Positions 1 to 8,194 of a stretch of DNA of 64,000 bases are shown piece after piece (within the stretch, counting starts at the first letter, position 1; each line of letters opens with the position of its first letter). The position numbers were made by a program, and so were the translations under genes. Under the pieces are notes generated by a model. The model worked only from the letters and a program-made list of their open reading frames with translations, was not told where the DNA came from and did no database searches. This stretch comes from Nocardioides aquaticus. GTDB lineage: Bacteria; Actinomycetota; Actinomycetes; Propionibacteriales; Nocardioidaceae. Location: positions 2,976,001 to 3,040,000 of the forward strand of contig NZ_CP075371.1 in NCBI RefSeq assembly GCF_018459925.1, given 5' to 3'.

Positions 1-99
1 CCGGCCCTGGGAGGACGTTGGTCCTCAGATGAGTCCGGATGCCGGTTTCCTGGGGAGAACCGGTGCCGTCCTCACCACAGGCCGTCTACAGTTGGTCTT

Positions 100-139
100 G
101 ACCGAGCCGCTGGTGACCCGAGACGCCAGCGGCTCGGTC
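100..139. terminator. Perfect 14-bp hairpin, probable terminator
   Basis: Bases 100-113 (GACCGAGCCGCTGG) and 126-139 are perfect inverted repeats with a 12-nt loop. The hairpin lies about 70 nt past the stop of the K+ channel gene, read leftward, so it may end that transcript or one entering from the left. Two smaller hairpins sit at 11-26 and 42-63. No gene is visible in 1-207. Confidence 0.6.
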
Positions 140-207
140 TCTTCATGTCCGGAGCAGGCCGGTCCGGCGGGCCCGTCCAGCGGCCCCGGCGGCCGCGGCG
201 GGTGGAC

Positions 208-1338
208 TCAGTCCTCGTCGGAGGCGAAGTCCTCGTTGTGCGTGCCCGGTCGGGCCGCCCACGGCTTCTCCTTCGCCGGCCGTACGACGACCAGCCGGTC
301 GCCCCGCGCGAGCTGGGTGACCGTGGGGTCGAAGTAGCGGAAGACCTTCTCGTCGCGCACGACCGCGATCACCTGGTCCGGCAGCGACTGCGGCTGGGCG
401 CCGACCTCGCCGACCAGCAGCTCCCGCTCGGCGACCTCGAGGCCGTCGCCGTAGGTGAGCAGGTCCTCCATCACCGAGCCCAGGGTCGGCGACAGCGACG
501 ACAGGCCGAGCAGCCGCCCGACGGCGTCCGAGGAGGTGATCACCGAGTTGGCGCCGGACTGGCGCATCAGTGGGGCGTTCTCCTGCTCGGTGACCGAGGC
601 GATGATGTAGGCGTCGGGGTTCAGCTGGCGCACCGTCAGCGCGGCCAGCACGTTCGAGTCGTCGCGACCGGTGGTGATGATGACCTGGTCGGCGGTGGCC
701 ACCCCCGAGCGGCGCAGCACCTCGCGTCGGGTGGCGTCGCCGGTGACGACCGCGAGCCCGTCGGCGTGGGCGTCGGCCAGCGCGACCGAGCTGGGGTCGA
801 CGATCACGAAGCTCTCCCGCTCGACACCGTTGCTGACCAGGGTGTCGACCGCGCTGCGGCCCTTGGTGCCGTAGCCGACGACGACGACGTGGTGGCCCAT
901 GTGCTTCCTCCAACGTGAGATGCGCAGGGCCTCGCGACCCTGCGAGGCCAGCACCTCCAGGGTCGTGCCGATCAGCAGGACCAGGAAGGCGATGCGGGCG
1001 GGGGTGACGACGAACGCGTTGACCATCCGCGCGGTCGGGGTGACCGGGGCGATGTCGCCGTAGCCGGTCGTGCTCAGCGTGACGGTCGTGTAGTAGATCG
1101 AGTCCAGGAAGTCGACGCTGCCGTCGGCGTTGTCGCTGTAGCCGTCGCGGTCGAGGTAGACCAGGAGCACGGTGCCGACCAGGATCGCCAGGGCCAGCAG
1201 CAGCCGCCGGGTCAGCGCCCAGACCGGGCTGCGGGTGCGCTCGGGAAGGCTGACCCTGCCCCGCCGCATCGCCCCGACGTCCGAGACGGAGCTGAAGGGG
1301 GCGCGCCCGGCGTCCTGCTGCTCGGTCGGCTCCTGCAC
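208..1338 (-). CDS. Two-TM potassium channel with RCK/TrkA-N domain
   Basis: A 376-residue channel subunit of the Kch/MthK type. A hydrophobic helix at about residues 42-62 is followed by a pore loop with the K+ selectivity filter TTGYGD (90-95), a second helix (about 105-131), and a cytosolic Rossmann-type RCK domain starting with VVVVGYGTKG (151-160) whose GxGxxG should bind a nucleotide ligand. A TrkA-C-like region follows to the C-terminus. It should form tetrameric, ligand-gated K+ channels in the plasma membrane. Its start lies 9 nt from the stop of the neighbouring BrkB-type gene upstream, so the two are probably cotranscribed. The family call is firm; the gating ligand cannot be read. 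Confidence 0.92.
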   Translation of the reverse strand: MQEPTEQQDAGRAPFSSVSDVGAMRRGRVSLPERTRSPVWALTRRLLLALAILVGTVLLVYLDRDGYSDNADGSVDFLDSIYYTTVTLSTTGYGDIAPVTPTARMVNAFVVTPARIAFLVLLIGTTLEVLASQGREALRISRWRKHMGHHVVVVGYGTKGRSAVDTLVSNGVERESFVIVDPSSVALADAHADGLAVVTGDATRREVLRRSGVATADQVIITTGRDDSNVLAALTVRQLNPDAYIIASVTEQENAPLMRQSGANSVITSSDAVGRLLGLSSLSPTLGSVMEDLLTYGDGLEVAERELLVGEVGAQPQSLPDQVIAVVRDEKVFRYFDPTVTQLARGDRLVVVRPAKEKPWAARPGTHNEDFASDED

Positions 1339-1347
1339 GCCGAGAAC

Positions 1348-2439
1348 CTAGCCCACGTCCCGGCCGGCGCCGCCGCCGACGCGGTCGCGCCACCGGGCGC
1401 TCAGCGCCGAGCGGGCGCGCACGGTGCTCTGCTGGGGGAAGACCTCGTCGAAGGCGGCGTTGACCGCGGCCCCGATCAGCACCGCGATCGCGACGACGTA
1501 GAGCCACAGCAGGACCGCGATCGGCGCCGCCAGCGGGCCGTAGATCGACGCCGAGTCGTCGGAGGTCACGGTGAGCACCCACCGCAGCACGTACGACCCG
1601 ACGATCCACGCGACCAGCGAGAAGCAGGCGCCGGGGAGGTTGAAGCGCCAGTGCGTCCGCACCGGCACCGACACGTGGTAGAGCGTGGCCAGGAAGCACA
1701 CGCACAGGACCACGACCAGCGGCCAGTAGAACGCCAGCAGCGGGTCGAGGCCGTCGGGCAGCACCCGGCCGACCATCTGCGGGCCGGCCACCACCAGCGG
1801 CAGCGCGACGATCCCGATCAGCATCGCCAGGATGTAGAGGAAGAACGACAGGGCACGGGTGGCCACGATCCCCCGCTGCCCGCCGAGCCCGTGCATGATC
1901 GTGATGGTGTCGACGAAGACGTTGAGCGCGCGCGACCCCGACCACAGCGCGAGCACGAAGCCCAGCGAGATCACGTCGAAGCGGCCGCCCTCGAGCACCG
2001 AGTCGATGGTCGGGTCGATCACCTTGCCGACGGCCGGCTCGGTCAGGAACCGCGACGACAGGTCGATCACCGCCGCCCGGATCTCCTCGACCTGCGCCGG
2101 GGTGAACCGCTCGGTGACGTAGCCGACCGCCCCGGCCAGCGCGAAGACCAGCGGGGGCACCGAGAGCACCGCGAAGAACGCGGCCTCGGCGGCCAGCCCG
2201 GTGACCCGGTTGCGCAGGCAGGAGGCGACGGCGGTGACCACGATCCGCCAGACGGGGTGCAGGCGACGGCCGAGCAGCGCGACGTACGTCGCCAGCGCCG
2301 CCGTGCCGGGGCGGCGCTGCTCCGCGGCCTCGGTGGGGTGGTCGGGGTCGGGGTCGAGGGGGTCGGGCGTCGCGGGCTGGGGGGCAACCGCAGCCGGGGT
2401 GCTCGCCGGCGGCGGATGCCGCTCGGTGGGCGCGACCAT
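1348..2439 (-). CDS. YihY/BrkB-family integral membrane protein
   Basis: A 363-residue membrane protein with a Pro/Thr/Asp-rich N-terminal tail (about 50 residues) and roughly six hydrophobic segments. The family signature around GLAAEAAFFAVLSVPPL and the C-terminal SIYGPLAAPIAVLLWLY segment are clear. The family was once thought to be RNase BN; that assignment was withdrawn and the function (perhaps export) is open. The start ATG at 2439 is only 18 nt from the divergent aidB-like start, leaving little room for a promoter. A later GTG inside the low-complexity tail is an alternative start. Confidence 0.85.
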   Translation of the reverse strand: MVAPTERHPPPASTPAAVAPQPATPDPLDPDPDHPTEAAEQRRPGTAALATYVALLGRRLHPVWRIVVTAVASCLRNRVTGLAAEAAFFAVLSVPPLVFALAGAVGYVTERFTPAQVEEIRAAVIDLSSRFLTEPAVGKVIDPTIDSVLEGGRFDVISLGFVLALWSGSRALNVFVDTITIMHGLGGQRGIVATRALSFFLYILAMLIGIVALPLVVAGPQMVGRVLPDGLDPLLAFYWPLVVVLCVCFLATLYHVSVPVRTHWRFNLPGACFSLVAWIVGSYVLRWVLTVTSDDSASIYGPLAAPIAVLLWLYVVAIAVLIGAAVNAAFDEVFPQQSTVRARSALSARWRDRVGGGAGRDVG

Positions 2440-2445
2440 GGCGCC

Positions 2446-2451
2446 TAGGTT
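2446..2451 (+). promoter_or_regulatory. Candidate -10 box of a leaderless promoter
   Basis: TAGGTT ends 6 nt before the ATG at 2458. A TANNNT element at this distance is the arrangement of leaderless actinobacterial transcripts, so the aidB-like mRNA may start at or beside its start codon. No convincing -35 is visible. Confidence 0.35.
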
Positions 2452-2457
2452 ACGTCC

Positions 2458-4137
2458 ATGGCTCCTGCGAACAGCCCAGCCGACGGGCGCGCCGCGCACC
2501 GCGTCGCCACCAACCAGGCCCCGCCGCTGACCGGGCACGACGTCGTCGGCGGGGACGCCGCCCTGAGCGAGGCGGTCCTGCGGCACGCCGACGAGGCCAC
2601 CCTGGCCGGGCTGCTGCCGCTGGGTCGCGAGGCCGGGTCGGCCGAAGCCCGCGAGCACGGCCGGCTGGCCAACGAGCACCCGCCGCGGCTGGTGCCGTAC
2701 GACCGCTACGGCACCCGCGTCGACGAGGTCGAGTTCCACCCGTCCTGGCACTGGCTGATGGGCCGCGCGGTCGGGCACGGGCTGGCGGCGGCGCCGTGGG
2801 AGTCCGACGACCCGCTCGCGCACGTGCGCCGGGCGGCCGGGTTCCTGGCGTGGTCGCAGACCGAGCCCGGGCACGGCTGCCCGGTGTCGATGACCTACGC
2901 CGCCGTGCCCGCGCTGCGCGCCGACGACGCCGTGGCGAAGGAGTGGACGCCGCTGCTGGCCTCCACGTCGTACGACCCCGGCCTGCGCGCACCCGCCGCC
3001 AAGCGCGGGGCGCTGGCCGGGATGGGCATGACCGAGAAGCAGGGCGGCTCCGACGTCCGGGCGAACCTCACCGAGGCGCGCCCGACCGCGACCGACGGCG
3101 AGTACACGCTGCACGGGCACAAGTGGTTCACCTCCGCGCCGATGAACGACGTGTTCCTGGTGCTGGCCCAGGCCGGGGGCGGCGTGACCTGCTTCGTGGT
3201 GCCGCGGGTGCTGCCCGACGGCACGCGCAACCAGCTGGACGTGGTGCGGCTCAAGGACAAGCTCGGCAACCGCTCGAACGCCTCGGCCGAGCTGGAGCTG
3301 GACGGCACCGTCGCGCGGCGGCTGGGCGACGAGGGCCGGGGGGTGCGCACCATCATCGAGATGGTCGCCGCGACCCGGCTCGACTGCGTCCTCGGCTCCG
3401 CCTCGCTGATGCGGCGCGCGGTGGCCGAGGCGTCCTGGCACGTCGCGCACCGCGCCGCCTTCGGCCGGCGCCTGGCCGACCAGCCGCTGATGCAGAACGT
3501 GGTCGCCGACCTGGCCCTGGAGTCCGAGGCCGCGACCGCGCTGGCCCTGCGGCTGGCCGCCGCCGTCGACGGCACCCCCGACCCGCACGAGGCCGCGCTG
3601 CGCCGGCTGGCGCTGCCGCTGGCCAAGTTCTGGGTCTGCAAGCGCACGCCCGGGATGGTGGCCGAGGCGCTGGAGTGCCTGGGCGGCAACGGCTACGTCG
3701 AGGAGTCCGGGATGCCGCTGCTCTACCGCGAGGCGCCGCTGAACTCGGTCTGGGAGGGCTCGGGCAACGTCAACGCCCTCGACGTCCTGCGCGCGCTCGG
3801 CCGCGAGCCCGAGGCGCTCGACGCCTGGATCACCGAGGTCGGCCTGGCCCGCGGCGGCGACCCCCGCCTCGACCGCGCGCTCGAGGACACCCTGGCGATG
3901 CTCGGCTCGCTGATGGCCGAGCCGACCTCGATGGAGCGCTCCGCCCGCCGCCTGGCCGGTCGGATGGCGCTGCTGCTCCAGGGCTCGCTGCTGGTGCGGT
4001 ACGCCCCGCCCGAGGTCGCCGACGCGTTCTGCGCCTCCCGCTTGGCCTCCCCGCACGACGGGGTCTACGGCGCGCTCGAGGGCGGGGAGCTGCGGGCGCT
4101 GGTCGAGCGGACCACGCCGACGGTCCCGGCCGGCTGA
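2458..4137 (+). CDS. AidB-like acyl-CoA dehydrogenase family protein
   Basis: A 559-residue flavoprotein close in length to E. coli AidB (about 540). It begins with the AidB-type ATNQAPPLTGHDVV region and carries acyl-CoA dehydrogenase motifs GMGMTEKQGGSDVRAN, WFTSAPMNDVFLVLAQ, CLGGNGYVEESGMPLLYREA and WEGSGNVNALDVLRAL. AidB belongs to the alkylation (Ada) response in E. coli and binds FAD and DNA, but the true substrate is uncertain. No ada or alkB neighbour is present here, so a role as a plain acyl-CoA dehydrogenase is possible. It faces the BrkB-type gene divergently and converges with glyA. Confidence 0.85.
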   Translation: MAPANSPADGRAAHRVATNQAPPLTGHDVVGGDAALSEAVLRHADEATLAGLLPLGREAGSAEAREHGRLANEHPPRLVPYDRYGTRVDEVEFHPSWHWLMGRAVGHGLAAAPWESDDPLAHVRRAAGFLAWSQTEPGHGCPVSMTYAAVPALRADDAVAKEWTPLLASTSYDPGLRAPAAKRGALAGMGMTEKQGGSDVRANLTEARPTATDGEYTLHGHKWFTSAPMNDVFLVLAQAGGGVTCFVVPRVLPDGTRNQLDVVRLKDKLGNRSNASAELELDGTVARRLGDEGRGVRTIIEMVAATRLDCVLGSASLMRRAVAEASWHVAHRAAFGRRLADQPLMQNVVADLALESEAATALALRLAAAVDGTPDPHEAALRRLALPLAKFWVCKRTPGMVAEALECLGGNGYVEESGMPLLYREAPLNSVWEGSGNVNALDVLRALGREPEALDAWITEVGLARGGDPRLDRALEDTLAMLGSLMAEPTSMERSARRLAGRMALLLQGSLLVRYAPPEVADAFCASRLASPHDGVYGALEGGELRALVERTTPTVPAG

Positions 4138-4177
4138 GCGCGGTGGTGCGGTTCCGACGCCTCGACGCCCCAGAGAC

Positions 4178-4257
4178 GCCGCTGTAACGCTCTGTTACCT
4201 CATCCTGTGCAGCGTCGTGACGCCGCGCCAGATGGAGTAACACAGCGTTACAGCGGC
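4178..4257. repeat. 21-bp inverted repeat with nested GTAAC-N5-GTTAC dyads
   Basis: Arms 4178-4198 and 4237-4257 pair over 21 bp with one mismatch around a 38-nt spacer. Each arm contains its own dyad: GTAACGCTCTGTTAC on the left and GTAACACAGCGTTAC on the right. Two matched dyads look like a paired operator for a dimeric repressor, but the site lies between the ends of two convergent genes, where a strong transcript hairpin (terminator) is equally likely. Bases 4138-4448 contain no gene that I can support. Confidence 0.6.
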
Positions 4258-4320
4258 GCGGGGCCGCACCGACCGCCACGACCGCCGCCGGGCCGCGCAA
4301 CGGTCCGACCCTGAGGTCGA

Positions 4321-4438
4321 CGACGAAAGAACGTACACAAGCCGTGATCCGGCCCGCGTCGCCCGCCTTGCACGCCGCTGACCTGCGGTGATGCGTGCGG
4401 TCAGCGAGCGGCGGCCGGCACTGTACGTTCTTTCGTCG
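4321..4438. repeat. 17-bp perfect inverted repeat, 84-nt spacer
   Basis: Bases 4321-4337 (CGACGAAAGAACGTACA) and 4422-4438 are exact inverted copies. The spacer has a further hairpin (CGCTGACC / GGTCAGCG around 4375-4406) and a CCGCC/GGCGG pair, so a transcript would form a long branched stem. It begins 11 nt past the glyA stop and may terminate glyA. The architecture also resembles a small non-autonomous palindromic element. No target-site duplication is obvious. Confidence 0.55.
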
Positions 4439-4448
4439 CCGTCAGGCG

Positions 4449-5906
4449 TCAGGACAGCTCGAGGCCCGGGTACAGCGGGTGCTTGTCGAGCATCTCGGCC
4501 GAAGCGTCCTTCACCTTGTCGGCGATGCCGTCGGCCAGGACGTAGGCGGCCTTGGAGGGGCCGCCGGCCTTGGTGGTGCCGGGCTGGGTGTTCTCCAGGA
4601 CCATCGTGATCAGCTCGGCGGTCCGGTCGAACTCGTCGTGGCCGAAGCCGCGGGTCGTCAGCGCCGGGGTGCCCAGGCGGATGCCGGAGGTGTACCAGGG
4701 GCCGTTGGCGTCGGCCGGGACCGAGTTGCGGTTGGTGACCACGCCCGCGTCGAGCAGCGCGGTCTCGGCCTGGCGGCCGGTGAGGCCGTAGCGGCTGACG
4801 TCGAGCAGCACGAGGTGGTTGTCGGTGCCGCCGGTGACCAGGTCGCCGCCCCGGCTCAGGAAACCCTCGGCCAGGGACTTGGCGTTGTCGGCCACGGCCT
4901 GGGCGTAGGTGCGGAACGAGTCCTGGCGGGCCTCGGCGAACGCGACCGCCTTGGCGGCCATCACGTGGGCCAGCGGGCCGCCGAGGACCATCGGGCAGCC
5001 GCGGTCGACGCTGGGGGCGTACTCCTCGGTGGCCAGCACGATGCCGCCGCGCGGGCCGCGCAGCGACTTGTGGGTGGTCGAGGTGACCACGTGGGCGTGC
5101 GGGACGGGGTCCTCGTCGCCGGTGAAGACCTTGCCGGCGACCAGGCCGGAGAAGTGCGCCATGTCGACCATCAGCGTGGCGCCGACCTCGTCGGCGATCT
5201 CGCGGACCTTGGCGAAGTTCACCCGGCGCGGGTAGGCGGAGTAGCCGGCGACGAGGATCAGCGGCTTGAACTCGCGGGCCTTGGCGGCCAGGGCGTCGTA
5301 GTCGAGCAGGCCCGTGGTGGGGTCGGTGCCGTACTGCTGCTGGTGGAACATCTTTCCGCTGATGTTGGGACGGAAGCCGTGGGTCAGGTGGCCGCCGGCG
5401 TCCAGGCTCATCCCGAGCAGGCGCTGGTCGCCGAGCGTGCGGCGCAGGGTCTCCCAGTCGGCGTCGGAGAGCTCGTTGACGTTCTTGGCACCGAGCTCGG
5501 CCAGGGCCGGGGCCTCGACGCGGTGGGCCAGGATCGACCAGAACGCGACCAGGTTGGCGTCGATGCCGGAGTGCGGCTGGACGTAGGCGTACTCGGCGCC
5601 GAACAGCTCGCGGGCGTGCTCGGCCGCGATGGACTCGACGGTGTCGACGTTCTGGCAGCCGGCGTAGAAGCGGTGCCCGACGGTGCCCTCGGCGTACTTG
5701 TCCGAGAGCCAGGTGCCCATCGTGAGCAGCACGGCCGGCGAGGCGTAGTTCTCGCTGGCGATGAGCTTCAACGAGCCCCGCTGGTCGGCCAGCTCGGCGG
5801 CGGTGGCCTGCGCGATGCGCGGCTCCACGGCCGAGATGACCTCGAGGGCCTGCCGGTAGGCGCTGGAGGCGAGGCTGGTCTGGTGGGCCTGGTCCGCGGC
5901 GTTCAT
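4449..5906 (-). CDS. glyA: Serine hydroxymethyltransferase, long form
   Basis: A PLP enzyme interconverting serine plus tetrahydrofolate with glycine plus methylene-tetrahydrofolate. The fold landmarks [35 protein letters not shown] and the PLP-lysine segment [13 protein letters not shown] are present. At 485 residues it is about 60 longer than the common bacterial form, mostly through an insert after the conserved active-site QPHSG segment (around [17 protein letters not shown]). This longer type occurs in some actinobacteria. I chose ATG 5906, in front of MNAADQ; the 22 extra in-frame residues upstream are low complexity. It is transcribed alone, convergent with the aidB-like gene. Confidence 0.95.
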   Translation of the reverse strand: MNAADQAHQTSLASSAYRQALEVISAVEPRIAQATAAELADQRGSLKLIASENYASPAVLLTMGTWLSDKYAEGTVGHRFYAGCQNVDTVESIAAEHARELFGAEYAYVQPHSGIDANLVAFWSILAHRVEAPALAELGAKNVNELSDADWETLRRTLGDQRLLGMSLDAGGHLTHGFRPNISGKMFHQQQYGTDPTTGLLDYDALAAKAREFKPLILVAGYSAYPRRVNFAKVREIADEVGATLMVDMAHFSGLVAGKVFTGDEDPVPHAHVVTSTTHKSLRGPRGGIVLATEEYAPSVDRGCPMVLGGPLAHVMAAKAVAFAEARQDSFRTYAQAVADNAKSLAEGFLSRGGDLVTGGTDNHLVLLDVSRYGLTGRQAETALLDAGVVTNRNSVPADANGPWYTSGIRLGTPALTTRGFGHDEFDRTAELITMVLENTQPGTTKAGGPSKAAYVLADGIADKVKDASAEMLDKHPLYPGLELS

Positions 5907-6107
5907 GGGCTCAGCGTAGGACCGTGGCCGCCCGGACGCCCTCTCCGCGCGGCCGCGGATCTGCGGCGGCACCGGGCGCGCGCTGTGACGTGCACCTCAC
6001 CACCCGCGGGACCCGCAGGTCAGCGTCTCGACCCCCGGACAAGCGTCTCACCACATGGGATCGGCGTTTGTGGGGGCGTGGTCCACAGGGTGAGACTGAC
6101 TGACGTG

Positions 6108-6194
6108 ATGACCGTCGGGACCCCCCTCCACCTCGTGGTACGCCGCCACGTGGACCTCGGGCGCACCCGCAGCTGCCTCTGTCGGACTCGCTGA
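6108..6194 (+). CDS. Cys-responsive leader peptide of the sulfur operon
   Basis: A 28-codon reading frame ending 66 nt before the sulfite reductase start. It carries the hallmark of actinobacterial sulfur-operon leader peptides, VVRRHVDLGRTRSCLCR, with Cys-x-Cys close to the stop. In this class, Cys-tRNA supply is thought to set ribosome stalling on the late Cys codons and so downstream expression. The ATG at 6108 follows a weak AGGGTGAG purine tract. A GTG at 6090 is the alternative start. It is too small for automatic gene calling, but the motif match is specific. Confidence 0.82.
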   Translation: MTVGTPLHLVVRRHVDLGRTRSCLCRTR

Positions 6195-6260
6195 GCGACC
6201 CGCACCCGGCCCCACCGCGCCGGCGCCCCGCCCGAGCCCCACGAGAAGGACCGCTCCCCC

Positions 6261-7997
6261 ATGGCTGACATGCGCTTCCAGGCCGAGAAGGCCGCCCACA
6301 CCGAGATCCCGCGCCCCAAGCGCGCCGAGGGTCAGTGGGCGCTCGGCTACACCGAGCCGCTGAACAAGAACGAGCAGTCCAAGAAGGACGACGACCCGCT
6401 GAACGTGCGGGACCGCATCCTCTACACCTACTCCAAGCGCGGCTTCGCCTCGATCGACCCCGCCGACCTGCGCGGGCGCTTCCGCTGGATGGGCCTCTAC
6501 ACCCAGCGCGCCCCCGGCTTCGACGGCGGCAAGACCGCGACGGTGCCCGAGGAGGAGCTCGACGACTCCTACTTCATGCTCCGCGTGCGCTCCGACGGCG
6601 CGCTGCTCGACCACGAGGCCGTCCGTGCGCTGGGCACGATCGGCGTGGACTTCGCGCGCGGCACCGCCGACGTGACCGACCGCGAGAACATCCAGTACCA
6701 CTGGATCCGGATCGAGGACGTCCCCGCGATCTGGGAGCGGCTCGACGCCGCCGGCCTGAGCAGCCTCGAGGCGTGCGGCGACTCCCCGCGGCCCTTCCTC
6801 GGCTCGCCGGTCGCCGGGGTGTCCAAGGACGAGATCATCGACGGCACCGCCGCGCTGGACGAGATCAAGCGCCGCTTCATCGGCGACCCGGCCTTCTCCA
6901 ACTTCCCCCGGAAGTTCAAGACCGCGCTGACCGGGCACCCCGGCCACGACGTGTCGCCGGAGACCAACGACATCTCCTTCGTCGGCACCGTCCACCCCGA
7001 GCACGGTCCCGGCTTCGACCTGTGGGTCGGCGGCGGTCTGTCGACGAACCCGAAGCTGGCCGCCCGGATGGGCGTGTGGATCCCGCTCGACGAGGTGGCC
7101 GACGCCTGGGAGGGCGTGGCGTCGATCTTCCGCGACTACGGCTACCGCCGGCTGCGCTCGCGGGCGCGGCTGAAGTTCCTGGTCGCCGACTGGGGCGTGG
7201 AGAAGTTCCGCGAGGTGCTCGAGAAGGAGTACCTCGGCCGCACGCTGGTCGACTGCCCCTCCCCCGAGACACCCACCGGGCACCGCGACCACATCGGCGT
7301 CCACGAGCAGAAGGACGGCCGGTTCTACGTCGGCCTGGCCCCGACCGCCGGCCGCGTGTCCGGGTCGATGCTGGTCGAGCTGGCCGACGCCATCGAGGCG
7401 CACGGCGCGGCCGGCGCGCGGCTCACGCCGTACCAGAAGATCGTCGTGATCGGCGTCGACGCCGACCAGGTCGAGCCCCTGGTGGCCCGCATGGACGCGA
7501 TCGGCCTGCAGGCCCGGCCGTCGAACTGGCGGCGCAACACGATGGCCTGCACCGGCATCGAGTTCTGCAAGCTGGCGATCGTCGACACCAAGGACCGCGC
7601 CCGCGACCTCGTCGACGAGCTCGAGCAGCGCCTGCCCGACCTCGACGTGCCGATCACCGTCAACGTCAACGGCTGCCCGAACGCCTGCGCGCGCACCCAG
7701 GTCGGCGACATCGGCCTCAAGGGCCAGCTCGTGATGCACGACGGCGAGCAGGTCGAGGGCTTCCAGGTGCACCTCGGCGGTGCGCTCGGCCTGAACGCCA
7801 ACTTCGGCCGCAAGCTGCGCGCCCACAAGGTCACCAGCGCCGGCCTCGGCGACTACGTCACCACCGTGGTCGGCAACTACCTGGTCGACCGCGCCGACGA
7901 CGGCGAGGACTTCGCGACGTGGGTCGCCCGGGCCGAGGAGGACCTGCTGCGCGGCGAGAAGTCGCTCGAGGCCGCCGAGCCGGGCGGCGTACGGTGA
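6261..7997 (+). CDS. sir: Ferredoxin-dependent sulfite (nitrite-type) reductase
   Basis: A 578-residue siroheme/4Fe-4S reductase that reduces sulfite to sulfide with six electrons from ferredoxin. Two half-domains of the nitrite/sulfite reductase fold are visible, and the cluster-ligand pattern is intact: ACTGIEFCKLA (Cys-x5-Cys) and NVNGCPNACART (Cys-x3-Cys). Nitrite and sulfite reductases of this family cannot be told apart by these motifs, but the Cys leader peptide upstream and cysH downstream argue for sulfite. The start is set by GAAGGA 9 nt before ATG 6261. Its stop overlaps the next start as GTGA. Confidence 0.92.
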   Translation: MADMRFQAEKAAHTEIPRPKRAEGQWALGYTEPLNKNEQSKKDDDPLNVRDRILYTYSKRGFASIDPADLRGRFRWMGLYTQRAPGFDGGKTATVPEEELDDSYFMLRVRSDGALLDHEAVRALGTIGVDFARGTADVTDRENIQYHWIRIEDVPAIWERLDAAGLSSLEACGDSPRPFLGSPVAGVSKDEIIDGTAALDEIKRRFIGDPAFSNFPRKFKTALTGHPGHDVSPETNDISFVGTVHPEHGPGFDLWVGGGLSTNPKLAARMGVWIPLDEVADAWEGVASIFRDYGYRRLRSRARLKFLVADWGVEKFREVLEKEYLGRTLVDCPSPETPTGHRDHIGVHEQKDGRFYVGLAPTAGRVSGSMLVELADAIEAHGAAGARLTPYQKIVVIGVDADQVEPLVARMDAIGLQARPSNWRRNTMACTGIEFCKLAIVDTKDRARDLVDELEQRLPDLDVPITVNVNGCPNACARTQVGDIGLKGQLVMHDGEQVEGFQVHLGGALGLNANFGRKLRAHKVTSAGLGDYVTTVVGNYLVDRADDGEDFATWVARAEEDLLRGEKSLEAAEPGGVR

Positions 7998-8194
7998 CCG
8001 GCCGCGGCGTCCCGTACCACTGCCCCTACTGCGGCGACGAGGACCTCTGGCCGCACGAACCGACCGACGGCAGTGCCGGTCACGGCGCCTGGGAATGCCG
8101 GTCGTGCCTGCGCGCCTTCTCCTTGAAGATGCTCGGTCAGGTCGCGGCACCCGCCTCCGTGGCGGCCGAGCGCGACCGGAGGAGCAGCTCATGA
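7994..8194 (+). CDS. Small zinc-ribbon protein of the sulfur operon
   Basis: A 66-residue protein starting at GTG 7994, overlapping the sulfite reductase stop by 4 nt and overlapping the cysH start as ATGA. Two Cys pairs, HCPYCGDED and ECRSCLRAF about 24 residues apart, suggest one zinc or iron site. The tail is Ala/Arg-rich. Its position wedged between sir and cysH with translational coupling on both sides implies a role in sulfite or APS reduction, perhaps electron transfer or cofactor handling. I know no experimental function, and no homology search was possible. Confidence 0.85.
   Translation: MTGRGVPYHCPYCGDEDLWPHEPTDGSAGHGAWECRSCLRAFSLKMLGQVAAPASVAAERDRRSSS

Noticed and set aside
26..50. 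CAGATGAGTCCGG resembles the core of a hammerhead ribozyme.
   Set aside because: The matching GAAA segment and the three helices are absent; only the ATGAGTCC string fits.
5907..6107. A riboswitch before glyA or sir.
   Set aside because: Only short repeated GCGTCTC strings and weak hairpins are seen; no known riboswitch core could be recognised, and the leader peptide accounts for control of sir.
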